A stretch of DNA of 64,000 bases, taken from NCBI RefSeq assembly GCF_001519075.1, contig NZ_KQ954244.1, forward strand, positions 1,071,934 to 1,135,933, in the 5' to 3' direction. Origin of the DNA: Novosphingobium fuchskuhlense (GTDB lineage Bacteria > Pseudomonadota > Alphaproteobacteria > Sphingomonadales > Sphingomonadaceae). Numbering within the stretch: the first letter of the stretch is position 1; each line of letters starts with the position of its first letter. Position numbers and translations under genes: made by a program. Below, one piece after another: positions 27,492 to 35,340 of this stretch. The notes beneath the pieces were generated by a model. That model did not search any database. It was not told the DNA's origin and saw nothing but the letters and a program-made list of their open reading frames with translations.

Positions 27492-28061
27492 ATGGCTGAC
27501 GTGATTGAGCCGTTCGACCCGGTGAAGGCCACCCCGTCGCCGCTCTCGCCCTCGGGCTATTCGAACCACGCGATCCACCTCGTCCGCACCGCCCAGACGA
27601 TGAACCTTGCCCTCAGCCAGATGGCCGATTCCAAGGCTTCCATCCTGATGGGCGCGACCTTCGTGGTGTTCACCATCACCATCGGGCAGGCGAAGAACGG
27701 ACATCTGCCCGCCGCGCTGCTGGTCCTCGCCGCCTTCGCATTTGCTTCGGCGATGTGCGCGGTCATGGCCGTGCTTCCCTCGATCGGGCGCCTGCGGCCG
27801 GACGCTTCGGTCCGCCCCAACAAGCTCTTCTTCGGCACCTATACCGCGCTCGATGAGGAGGAATGGACCCGTAGCGTGCTGGAAGACCTCAAGTCCGACG
27901 AGGCCGCCTTTCGCCTGATGCTCCACGACATGTACCAGAACGGCCAGGTGCTCCAGCACAAGAAGTACCGCTTCCTGGGCTATGCCTACCGCCTGTTCAT
28001 GGCGGGCCTCACGCTGACGGTCGTGGTGTTCGTCGGCGAGTATCTGATGGCGCGGGGCTGA
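27492..28061 (+). CDS. Pycsar-effector-like membrane protein (DUF5706/PycTM)
   Basis: A 189-residue protein with a hairpin of hydrophobic helices at ~50-66 and ~72-95 and a third at ~166-186. HAIHLVRTAQTMNLALSQMADSKASIL preceding the first helix resembles the DUF5706 membrane domain used as the killing effector in Pycsar anti-phage systems. Those effectors are normally encoded beside a uridylate or cytidylate cyclase and carry a nucleotide sensor; neither is visible here. It may be a housekeeping relative. It is divergent from the sphingolipid operon and ends 4 bases from divK. Confidence 0.65.
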   Translation: MADVIEPFDPVKATPSPLSPSGYSNHAIHLVRTAQTMNLALSQMADSKASILMGATFVVFTITIGQAKNGHLPAALLVLAAFAFASAMCAVMAVLPSIGRLRPDASVRPNKLFFGTYTALDEEEWTRSVLEDLKSDEAAFRLMLHDMYQNGQVLQHKKYRFLGYAYRLFMAGLTLTVVVFVGEYLMARG

Positions 28062-28065
28062 TCCC

Positions 28066-28428
28066 CTACACCAGCGCCTTGACCGCCATCATGAACGGCC
28101 CGATCGAGACGGGCTTGGCAAGGTAGCCTTCCGCTCCAGCCTCGCGGATGCGTTCCTCGTCGCCCTTGCCGGCATAGGCTGTCACCGCCAGCACCGGTAT
28201 CATCCTGAGTTCGGGATCGCCCTTGAGGGCCTCGATCAGCTCCAGCCCCGAAATGTTGGGCAGCTGGATATCCATGATGATCAGGTTCGGCACGAATTCC
28301 CTAGCGCGAACAAGCACATCGCGTCCATCGGCGAGCGGCTCGACAGCAAACCCGCCGGCCTTGAGCACATCGCAGAACAGCTTGCGGTTGAGGTCGTTGT
28401 CCTCGACAACCAGTATTCTTTTTGCCAC
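28066..28428 (-). CDS. divK: single-domain response regulator DivK
   Basis: A 120-residue stand-alone receiver. The acidic pocket is ED at residues 9-10, the phospho-acceptor is Asp53 in IIMDIQLPNISG, and the Thr and Lys follow in VTAYAG and LAKPVS. In alphaproteobacteria DivK relays cell-cycle phosphorylation between PleC/DivJ-type kinases and DivL/CckA. GTG start. The pleD gene often next to divK is not here. It is convergent with the membrane protein gene. Confidence 0.88.
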   Translation of the reverse strand: MAKRILVVEDNDLNRKLFCDVLKAGGFAVEPLADGRDVLVRAREFVPNLIIMDIQLPNISGLELIEALKGDPELRMIPVLAVTAYAGKGDEERIREAGAEGYLAKPVSIGPFMMAVKALV

Positions 28429-28524
28429 TGAGCCCCGATATCCTTGCGACGTACTTTCATGCCGTCCTGCAAACCTGCCTAATCACCCCGGAAGGCCCTG
28501 ACAATCGCCCGCGAAGTTCCCCCG

Positions 28525-28770
28525 ATGCCTGATCCTGCTGCCACGGCGCTGCAGGCGCTCGGCTGGGTGCTGGGCGATGCGCCGCGCGCGGAACGGTTCC
28601 TGTCGCTCACCGGCCTCACGCCGGAGGAGCTGCGCACCGGCCTCGGCGATCCGGCGGTGCAGGGCGCGGTGCTCGAATTCCTGTGCGGGCATGAAGCGGA
28701 TCTGATCGCGGCAGCCGATGCGCTGGGCATGGCCCCGGCCACGCTCGCCGCCACCCGGGAGAGATTGTGA
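28525..28770 (+). CDS. DUF3572 family small protein
   Basis: An 81-residue acidic helical protein (ALQALGWVLGDAPRAERFLSLTGL, then VLEFLCGHEADLI). This matches the alphaproteobacterial DUF3572 family, often found near divK as here (it is divergent from it). The function is unknown. Its TGA overlaps the ATG of the next gene (TGATG), so it is translationally coupled to the HAD hydrolase. Confidence 0.8.
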   Translation: MPDPAATALQALGWVLGDAPRAERFLSLTGLTPEELRTGLGDPAVQGAVLEFLCGHEADLIAAADALGMAPATLAATRERL

Positions 28771-29405
28771 TGGCAAGACCGCTGGTGATCAGCGATTGCG
28801 ATGAAGTGCTGCTGCACATGATCGCGCCCTACAAGGAGTGGCTGGGCGAACAGCACGGCATCGATTTCATCATGGAAAATAGCGATTTCGGCAAGGCCAT
28901 GCGCTATGCCGGCACGGGTGATGCGGTCCCCCCGGCGGAGATCTGGCGTCTGCTCGGCCTGTTCTTCGATACCGAGATGCACCGCCAGCCGGCGATTGCC
29001 GGCGCGGTCGAGGGGATCAATGCGCTGGCCGAGCATGCCGATGTCGTGATCCTCACCAATCTCAACGATGATCGCCGCGAGGCGCGGGCCCGCCAGCTTC
29101 AGGATGTCGGCATCCATGCCCGCGTGTTCACCAACCAGGGTCCCAAGGGGCCGGCGCTCAAGGCCATCCTCGACGAATACAAGCCCAGCCGCGCGGTGTT
29201 CATCGATGATCTGCCGCAGCACCATGGCTCGGTGATGGAGATCGCGCCCCATGTCGGCCGCCTCCACCTCTGCGGGGAGCCCCTGATCGCGCGCCATATC
29301 GATTGCGCCCATGTCAAGGGTCACGCCCATGCCCGTATCGACCAGTGGGAGCACGCGCTGCCCTGGCTTATGGACCGTATCCACGGAGTGAACGACGATG
29401 ACTGA
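28770..29405 (+). CDS. HAD-superfamily hydrolase
   Basis: A 211-residue cytoplasmic phosphatase-like protein. Motif I is ISDCDEVLLHM (nucleophile Asp, then Asp two residues on), motif II is ILTNLNDD, and motif IV is AVFIDDLPQHHGSV. The substrate is unknown. A GTG three bases earlier is possible, but ATG at 28770 overlaps the DUF3572 stop. It ends 8 bases inside the RidA gene, so three genes are chained. Confidence 0.82.
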   Translation: MARPLVISDCDEVLLHMIAPYKEWLGEQHGIDFIMENSDFGKAMRYAGTGDAVPPAEIWRLLGLFFDTEMHRQPAIAGAVEGINALAEHADVVILTNLNDDRREARARQLQDVGIHARVFTNQGPKGPALKAILDEYKPSRAVFIDDLPQHHGSVMEIAPHVGRLHLCGEPLIARHIDCAHVKGHAHARIDQWEHALPWLMDRIHGVNDDD

Positions 29406-29865
29406 CACCCCCGCCGCACGGCTCGCCGAACTCGGCATCACCCTGCCCACACCCGCCGCACCGGTCGCCGCCTATGTCCCGACGGTCGAGGCGGGCGGCT
29501 TCCTCTATGTCTCGGGCCAGGTCTCGTTCGTCGATGGCACGCTGGTCAAGGGCCGGCTCGGCGATGATCTCTCGGTCGAACAGGGCTACGCGGCCGCTCG
29601 CGGCTGCGGCCTCATGCTCCTGGCGCAGGCAGAGGCCGCGCTCGGATCGCTCGACCGTATCGCCCGCGTTGTGAAGCTCGGTGCGTTCGTTACCTCGACC
29701 CCCGATTTCGCCGATCAGCCCAAGGTCGCCAATGGCGCTTCGGAACTCATGGTCGCCGTGTTCGGTGATGCCGGCAAGCACAGCCGCAGCGCGGTCGGCG
29801 TGCCTTCGCTTCCCCTCGGCTGCGCAGTGGAAATCGATGCTGTATTTGCTCTCCATCCTGCTTGA
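29398..29865 (+). CDS. RidA/YjgF-family protein
   Basis: A 155-residue member of the enamine/imine deaminase superfamily that removes reactive enamines made by PLP enzymes. FLYVSGQVSFVDG, AEAALGSLDRIARVVKLGAFV and HSRSAVGVPSLPLGCAVEID match the family. The C-terminal Arg of HSRSAVGV is the ligand-binding residue. The length fits the longer RidA subgroup. It overlaps the HAD gene upstream and the phosphodiesterase gene downstream. Confidence 0.9.
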   Translation: MTDTPAARLAELGITLPTPAAPVAAYVPTVEAGGFLYVSGQVSFVDGTLVKGRLGDDLSVEQGYAAARGCGLMLLAQAEAALGSLDRIARVVKLGAFVTSTPDFADQPKVANGASELMVAVFGDAGKHSRSAVGVPSLPLGCAVEIDAVFALHPA

Positions 29866-30643
29866 CCGCCTGCTTGCGCCGCCGCCCCAGGCCAGCAAGG
29901 TGGCCTGGCTCAAGGGCGTCACTTATGCGCACCGGGGCCTCCACGGAGCCGGGCCAGAAGGCAAGGTTCGGCCCGAAAATGCGATGTCGGCCTTCGCCGC
30001 CGCGATCGAGGCCGGCTTCGGCATCGAATGCGATGTCCAGCGCAGCAGCGATGGGCAGGCCATGGTCTTCCACGATTGGGAACTCGACAGGCTGACCGCC
30101 GAAACCGGGCTCGTGATCGAGCGCAGTGCGGCCAAGCTCGCCCAGATCAGGATCATCGGCAATGATGAGGACACGATCCCGAGCTTGCGCCAGTTGCTCG
30201 ATCTCGTCGCGGGCCGCGTGCCGCTGCTGATCGAGGTCAAGACCAGGCCTTCCACGCGCATCCCGGCGATCTGCCTGGCCGTGCGGCGGATGCTCGAAGG
30301 CTATCGCGGCCCCGTCGCGGTGATGAGCTTCGATCCGCGCGTCTCGCGCTGGTTTGCGCGCCATTCCAGTCACATCGTCCGGGGCCTCGTCATGAGCGAG
30401 GAAGGCAGCCGAACGCTCTTCGCACGCACCCGCCGCCACATGATGCTGTGGCGCGCCCAGCCCGATTTCCTCGCCTACGATATCACCGACATGCCCAGCC
30501 GCTTCGCGGGCTCGCAGCAGAGGCGCGGCTTTCCGGTGCTGACATGGACGGTCGACACGCCCGATCTCCTGGAGCGCGCGCTCAAGCACGGCGATGGCCC
30601 GATCGCGGAGGGGGCGGGGATCACGAAAGCAGCCCGCTCGTGA
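29837..30643 (+). CDS. glycerophosphodiester phosphodiesterase
   Basis: A 268-residue TIM-barrel enzyme splitting glycerophosphodiesters to glycerol-3-phosphate and an alcohol. The catalytic HRG is in YAHRGLHG, ENAMSAFAAAIEAG gives the first Glu, and ECDVQRSSDGQAMVFHD gives the metal ligands and second His. The N-terminus is hydrophobic (LYLLSILLDRLLAP), perhaps a membrane anchor. The ATG at 29837 overlaps RidA by 29 bases; no later ATG precedes the HRG motif. Its stop overlaps the next gene's GTG. Confidence 0.87.
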   Translation: MLYLLSILLDRLLAPPPQASKVAWLKGVTYAHRGLHGAGPEGKVRPENAMSAFAAAIEAGFGIECDVQRSSDGQAMVFHDWELDRLTAETGLVIERSAAKLAQIRIIGNDEDTIPSLRQLLDLVAGRVPLLIEVKTRPSTRIPAICLAVRRMLEGYRGPVAVMSFDPRVSRWFARHSSHIVRGLVMSEEGSRTLFARTRRHMMLWRAQPDFLAYDITDMPSRFAGSQQRRGFPVLTWTVDTPDLLERALKHGDGPIAEGAGITKAARS

Positions 30644-31770
30644 ACGTCACCGCGCGCGTCCACCACGCTGTCGGCGAAATTCCCGCCGAAGAGTGGGACG
30701 CGTTCGCAGGATCAGGCAATCCCTTCACCAGCCATGCCTTCCTTACCCTGCTCGAGGAATCGGGCAGCGTCGGTGGGCGCAGCGGCTGGTCGCCCCTGCC
30801 ACTGGTGATCGAAGATGCCGCCGGTGTCGCTGCCGCCGCGCTTCCGGCCTACCTCAAGGGCCACAGCCAGGGCGAATATGTCTTCGATCACAGCTGGGCC
30901 GATGCCTGGCACCGCGCCGGCGGGCAGTATTACCCCAAGCTCCAGATCAGCGTACCCTTCACCCCCGCCACCGGTCCGCGCCTGCTGACGGGCGAGCACC
31001 CGGCGCTCGGCGTGCCGCTGCTGCGCGTGGCGGAACAGATCTGCGAGCAGAACAATCTCTCCTCCGCCCACGCCACCTTCATCGAGCCCGAGCAGCTCCC
31101 GGCGTTTCAGGATGCTGGCTGGCTGCTGCGCACCGATACCCAGTTTCACTGGGACAACGAGGGCTACGCCAGCTTCGACGATTTTCTGGGCCAGCTTTCC
31201 TCGGAAAAACGCAAGAACCTGCGTAAGGAGCGGGCGAAAGCTCAGGACGGGGTGGAGATCCGCCAGCTTACCGGCGCGGCCATCCTGCCCGAACATTGGG
31301 ACGCCTTCTGGGTATTTTATCAGGATACCGGCGCGCGCAAGTGGGGCCGGCCCTATCTGACGCGCGAGGCCTTCACCCTGATGGGCGAGCGCATGGCAGA
31401 CCGCATCCTGCTGGTCATGGCCTTCATCGGCGACCAGCCCATCGCGGGGGCGCTCAATTTCATCGGGTCAGAAGTGCTCTACGGGCGCTACTGGGGGGCG
31501 GTCGTCGGCAAGCCCTTCCTGCATTTCGAGCTGTGCTATTATCAGGCGATCGATGCCGCGATCGCCTTGGGCCTGAAGCGTGTCGAGGCAGGCGCGCAAG
31601 GCCAGCACAAGCTGGCGCGGGGCTACAAGCCTGTGCCGACCTGGTCGGCGCATTACATCACCGATCCCGGTTTCCGAGAGGCCGTTGCCGATTTCCTTGA
31701 ACGCGAACGCCGCGGCGTGGCGCAGGAACAGATGTGGCTGGGCGAACGTACCCCGTTCAGGAAGGGTTGA
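30640..31770 (+). CDS. FemAB-like GNAT protein (PF04339/COG3146)
   Basis: A 376-residue protein of the FemAB-like DUF482 family, a double-GNAT fold often listed as peptidoglycan biosynthesis or N-acetyltransferase. NPFTSHAFLTLLEESGSVG, YVFDHSWADAW, YPKLQISVPFTPATGPRLL and ARGYKPVPTWSAHYI are its diagnostic blocks. The function is not established. The GTG start overlaps the phosphodiesterase TGA by three bases, so genes from 28525 to 31770 form one five-gene chain. Repeat copy B follows. Confidence 0.85.
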   Translation: MNVTARVHHAVGEIPAEEWDAFAGSGNPFTSHAFLTLLEESGSVGGRSGWSPLPLVIEDAAGVAAAALPAYLKGHSQGEYVFDHSWADAWHRAGGQYYPKLQISVPFTPATGPRLLTGEHPALGVPLLRVAEQICEQNNLSSAHATFIEPEQLPAFQDAGWLLRTDTQFHWDNEGYASFDDFLGQLSSEKRKNLRKERAKAQDGVEIRQLTGAAILPEHWDAFWVFYQDTGARKWGRPYLTREAFTLMGERMADRILLVMAFIGDQPIAGALNFIGSEVLYGRYWGAVVGKPFLHFELCYYQAIDAAIALGLKRVEAGAQGQHKLARGYKPVPTWSAHYITDPGFREAVADFLERERRGVAQEQMWLGERTPFRKG

Positions 31771-31780
31771 AATTTTCAGG

Positions 31781-31843
31781 TCCTCCCCGTTTTGCCGAAG
31801 GCACACATGGGGAGGTGGCAGTCCGAGAGGACTGACGGAGGGG
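31781..31843. repeat. double-hairpin intergenic repeat, copy B
   Basis: Stem 1 pairs CCTCCCC with GGGGAGG over a 20-base loop; stem 2 is CAGTCC-GAGA-GGACTG; GGAGGGGT follows. Same architecture as copies A and C, and again between convergent genes. Confidence 0.7.
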
Positions 31844-31858
31844 TAAACTCTTTGGACC

Positions 31859-32209
31859 TCAGGCTGCGCGGCTGTCGGTGCGCACCATGCGCAGCCACTC
31901 GCGGGCGCGGCGCTGGGCTTCGGCGATCTCGCGCGCAGTCATGTCGTCCGAAACTTCGGCGCGGCAGGTCGCGGCTTCGTCGTGACCGCCCACAGCGGCA
32001 AGGTTGAACCACTTGTGGGCCTCGATCAGGTCGCACGGTGCACCATGGCTGCCGGTCGAATAGGCAACGCCGAGGTCGAACAGCGCGTCCATGTCTCCCG
32101 CCGCGGCGGCGGCAAGGCACGTGGCGACGAGCATGTCGGCGGCCGCATTTTCGCTTGCGCCGGTTAAAGCCTCGGTCTCGGAGACCAGCTTGATCCAAGT
32201 CTGAGCCAT
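31859..32209 (-). CDS. Sel1-repeat-like small protein
   Basis: A 116-residue helical protein. The segment ALFDLGVAYSTGSHGAPCDLIEAHKWFNLAAVGGHDEAA is one Sel1-type repeat with the neighbouring partial repeat; only about one and a half repeats are present. The C-terminus (REIAEAQRRAREWL) matches the usual cap of such proteins. Start 32209 is chosen over 32272 because it begins the helical part. Function unknown, probably protein-protein contact. Confidence 0.75.
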   Translation of the reverse strand: MAQTWIKLVSETEALTGASENAAADMLVATCLAAAAAGDMDALFDLGVAYSTGSHGAPCDLIEAHKWFNLAAVGGHDEAATCRAEVSDDMTAREIAEAQRRAREWLRMVRTDSRAA

Positions 32210-32468
32210 AAACGTTTCCCCTGTCCTCCCGGGCCGTGATCCACTCTGGCCGGGCAAGCACAAAGTCACCAAGTTTGGTCAACAAATGGTTAACGGCGAA
32301 AAAAAGGGCCTAAGCGATGGGGCTGGCCACAAGTTCGCGCCATGCCAGAGGAAATCCTTGTGCGGATTCCGGCACTTGCCTATAGGCGCGCAAACCGAGA
32401 GCCTCGCCTGCCCGGCAACGGGTACCGCGGTGCCTGGGGGTCGCAAGAGCAGCAGCTTGGAGGGCCGG

Positions 32469-32927
32469 ATGGCTGGGGTTTTGAGTGACGAGATCGACGT
32501 TCTTGCCAAGGCACGCCGGGCCATGCCCGGTGACTACCTCCCTTCTGACGACGAACCCTACATGAACGAGGCGCAGCAGGATTATTTCCGGCGCCTGCTG
32601 CTTGAATGGAAGAAGTCGATCCTGTCCGCCTCGGCCGGCACGCTGTCCGCCTTGCAGGATGGCCCGATCCGCGAGCCTGATCTCAACGACCGCGCCTCGA
32701 GCGAGACCGAATGGGGCATCGAACTGCGCACGCGTGACCGTCAGCGCAAGCTGATTGCCAAGATCGATTCCGCGATGCGCCGCATTGATGAAGGCGAATA
32801 TGGTTACTGCGAAGTCACGGGCGAACCGATCGGCCTCGGCCGCCTGATCGCCCGTCCGATCGCGACGATGACGGTCGAGGCACAGGAAGCGCACGAACGG
32901 CGCGAGAAAATCTCGCGTGACATGTAG
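32469..32927 (+). CDS. dksA: RNA-polymerase-binding transcription factor DksA
   Basis: A 152-residue stringent-response factor that enters the RNA polymerase secondary channel. The coiled-coil (YFRRLLLEWKKSILSASAGT; DLNDRASSETEWGIELRTRDR) has the paired acidic tip, and the C-terminal zinc-finger region reads GYCEVTGEPIGLGRL, leaving only one of four Cys. Single-Cys DksA proteins are common in alphaproteobacteria and can sense oxidation. GGAGGG precedes the ATG at 32469; a longer frame to 32286 has no support. Confidence 0.93.
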   Translation: MAGVLSDEIDVLAKARRAMPGDYLPSDDEPYMNEAQQDYFRRLLLEWKKSILSASAGTLSALQDGPIREPDLNDRASSETEWGIELRTRDRQRKLIAKIDSAMRRIDEGEYGYCEVTGEPIGLGRLIARPIATMTVEAQEAHERREKISRDM

Positions 32928-32935
32928 GACCGGTG

Positions 32936-32957
32936 CCGGCGCAACACCTTGCGCCGG
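32936..32957 (+). terminator. dksA terminator hairpin
   Basis: CCGGCGCAA-CACC-TTGCGCCGG, a perfect 9-bp stem with a 4-base loop, nine bases after the dksA stop. No T-run follows, as is frequent in GC-rich genomes. Confidence 0.65.
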
Positions 32958-33071
32958 TGGTGTCCCGCTCCGGCACAGCCTCGGTATTTTCTGGTAAACG
33001 CGGCGGCGATTTAAGATTTCGTTAGCCAGCCTCGCTTAGCAATCTGCGAGGAAGTCCTGCGACTTTCCCCA

Positions 33072-33503
33072 ATGTGTCCGGCGCGGCTGTTCCGCCCGGT
33101 ACGCGAGGGCCTTTTTGAGCAGATGAGACGGAAACCGGTCGTGACTGAACTCGATCATCGGCAAGTAGGGCGTGACAGCCTCTTTCTCATGGCAGACGTG
33201 CGTCTGGCCGGGGCCGGAGACGAGCACCGTGTCAAGGTGCGCAACCTTTCGGGCGGCGGTATGATGGCCGAAGGCCACGTCAAGGTGACCCGCGGCGCCA
33301 AGCTCGAGATCAATCTGCGCAATATCGGCTGGGTGGAGGGCGTCGTTGCCTGGATCCAGGAAAATCGCTTCGGCATCGCTTTCCTTGAGGATATCGATCC
33401 CAAACTCGCGCGTGAGCCGGTCATGGCCAAGGTCGACAGCACGCCGCGCTTTGTAAAACCGGTTCTCGCCACGATCGATCCCGCGCGTCTGCGCAAGATC
33501 TGA
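33072..33503 (+). CDS. PilZ-domain protein
   Basis: A 143-residue protein, almost entirely one PilZ domain. The cyclic-di-GMP motifs are visible: RQVGR (RxxxR) near residue 30 and NLSGGG (N/DxSxxG) near 59. WVEGVVAWIQENRFGIAFLED completes the barrel. It would sense c-di-GMP and affect motility or envelope functions. The start is uncertain: ATG at 33072 has a distant GGAAG, and ATG at 33123 would remove 17 residues without touching the domain. Confidence 0.82.
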   Translation: MCPARLFRPVREGLFEQMRRKPVVTELDHRQVGRDSLFLMADVRLAGAGDEHRVKVRNLSGGGMMAEGHVKVTRGAKLEINLRNIGWVEGVVAWIQENRFGIAFLEDIDPKLAREPVMAKVDSTPRFVKPVLATIDPARLRKI

Positions 33504-33588
33504 ATCCGTAAAAAATCTGATGATTGACCGGGGGCGATGCCCTTCCGGCGCTGACCTGCGTGCGCCTGCGTGCTAGCACTCGGTAGCA

Positions 33589-35082
33589 ATGGTCCGTGCT
33601 TCTCGCCTTTCCGTGGCCGCCACCCTGGCACTTGCCGGACTCGGCGCCCTGCTGCTCGGAGTTTCGGCATGCGGGCGGCGCAGCGGCGGACCGCTGCCCA
33701 TCGCGCTGATCGGTGATCGCACCGCGCTCGATGTCGGCTGCGTGCGCCTCTCTCCCGCGGCGCGCACGTTGCGCGGCGCGACGGTCGAGGGCCTCGTCGC
33801 GTTTGATGCCGAGGGGCATATCGTGCCCGCCCTCGCGGATCGCTGGATCATCACCGACGATGGGCAAAGCTATATCTTCCGCTTGCGCGAAGGCACCTGG
33901 CCGGGCGGCTCGCGGATCACGGGCGAAACCGCCGCCGCAGTGCTGCGCACCGCGTTGGCCCAGCTCAAGGGCACGCCGCTCGGCCTTGATCTGGCGGCGA
34001 TAGCGCAAATCCGGGTCATGGCTGATCGCGTCATCGAGATCGATCTGGCCGGCCCGGTGCCCGATCTGCTCACGCTGCTGGCACAGCCGGAACTCGGATT
34101 GCCCTATGCGCGGCGCGGCGCGGGACCGATGGCGCTGGGCCGGCGCGGCGCGTCTACGGAACTGACGATGATTCCGCCGGAAAAGCGCGGCCTCGTGCCT
34201 GAAGAGGGCTTTTCGGGGCACGTCCGCCCGCTTGTGGTCGATCTCCTGCCGGCGGCGAAGGCGGTCCAGCGCTTCAACGATGGCACGGCGGATCTTGTGC
34301 TTGGCGGGCGGGTCGATTCGTTCCCGCTGGCCCAGGAAGCCGCCCTTGCACGCGGCAATGTCCAGCTCGATCCCGTCATCGGCCTGTTCGGCCTTCTGGT
34401 CGAAACCGAAAACGGCTTCCTTGCCGAGGCGCCCAACCGCGAGGCACTGGCACTCGCGATCGACCGCGATGCGATTATCGCGGCGTTCAACATCGGCGGC
34501 TGGCAGCCCACTACCCGCATCGTCTCCGCCGGGGTGGAAGGTGATGCCGGAACCGTTGGCGAGCGCTGGGTCGGCGTCGCGCCAGAGCAGCGCCGCGCGC
34601 TCGCGGCCGAGCGGGTCACGCGCTACATGGCCAGCGGCAAGCCGGCCCCGCTCCTGCGGATTGCTGCGCCCGGTGGCCCCGGCACGCGCCGGGTGATCGA
34701 TCGGCTTGCCACCGATTTCAAGGCCATCGGGATCGTCGTGGTGCAGGTGGGAGAGGACACGCCTGCCGACCTGCGCCTGCTCGATGCGACGGCGCGCTAT
34801 GGCCGTGCCAGCTGGTTCCTAAACCAGCTGGCCTGCTCAGTTCACAAACCGGCCTGCAATATCGCGGGAGATCAGCTGCTGGCCCAGGCCCGCCAGACCG
34901 CCGACCTGCGCGAACGCGCGCGGCTCCTCGGCGAAGCGGAGGCAGAGATCACCGCCGCCAATCCCTATATCCCCATCGCGCGACCGCTGCGCTGGTCGCT
35001 GGTGCGCGCAGGCGTCACCGGCTTCGCGCCCAATCCGTGGGGCTGGCACCCGCTCCCGCCTATGGCGTTGCTGCCGAAGTAG
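33589..35082 (+). CDS. ABC transporter substrate-binding lipoprotein (family 5)
   Basis: A 497-residue extracytoplasmic binding protein. The signal ends in lipobox LVSAC, so it is membrane-anchored by a lipid. The SBP_bac_5 (dipeptide/oligopeptide/nickel) pattern is visible: LVAFDAEGHIVPALADRW, SYIFRLREGTWPGG, then NREALALAIDRDAIIAAF. No permease or ATPase genes adjoin, so it is an orphan or shares a transporter elsewhere. The ligand is unknown. Confidence 0.82.
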   Translation: MVRASRLSVAATLALAGLGALLLGVSACGRRSGGPLPIALIGDRTALDVGCVRLSPAARTLRGATVEGLVAFDAEGHIVPALADRWIITDDGQSYIFRLREGTWPGGSRITGETAAAVLRTALAQLKGTPLGLDLAAIAQIRVMADRVIEIDLAGPVPDLLTLLAQPELGLPYARRGAGPMALGRRGASTELTMIPPEKRGLVPEEGFSGHVRPLVVDLLPAAKAVQRFNDGTADLVLGGRVDSFPLAQEAALARGNVQLDPVIGLFGLLVETENGFLAEAPNREALALAIDRDAIIAAFNIGGWQPTTRIVSAGVEGDAGTVGERWVGVAPEQRRALAAERVTRYMASGKPAPLLRIAAPGGPGTRRVIDRLATDFKAIGIVVVQVGEDTPADLRLLDATARYGRASWFLNQLACSVHKPACNIAGDQLLAQARQTADLRERARLLGEAEAEITAANPYIPIARPLRWSLVRAGVTGFAPNPWGWHPLPPMALLPK

Positions 35083-35092
35083 GCCGCAACCC

Positions 35093-35269
35093 TCAGAAGT
35101 CGATTGCAATCCCGTTCTTCTCCCAGTCGCCGAACCGCGTGGGATCGAGCCCGTCGGGATCGTCACGCTGCTGGGCTGGAGCCGGAGCGGGGGCAGGGTC
35201 GTTCGTCCAGTGCGCGGGCCGGGTAAAGCCTGCGGGGCGCTGGGTCGCGCGGGAAATCGGCTTGTCCAT
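35093..35269 (-). CDS. DUF1674 / SDHAF4-like small protein
   Basis: A 58-residue protein whose C-terminus DPTRFGDWEKNGIAIDF is the signature of DUF1674, the family of succinate dehydrogenase assembly factor 4. The N-terminal half is disordered and Ala/Pro-rich. The mitochondrial relative binds flavinylated SdhA; a similar role here is inferred. The ATG at 35269 removes a long unsupported N-terminal frame. It is convergent with the SBP gene and divergent from the rRNA methyltransferase gene. Confidence 0.85.
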   Translation of the reverse strand: MDKPISRATQRPAGFTRPAHWTNDPAPAPAPAQQRDDPDGLDPTRFGDWEKNGIAIDF

Positions 35270-35340
35270 GCCGCGTGACTGCCCAAGTCCGCGCGCAAGC
35301 GCAATTGCCAAGATGGGCACCACGCGCGATAGGCTGGCCC

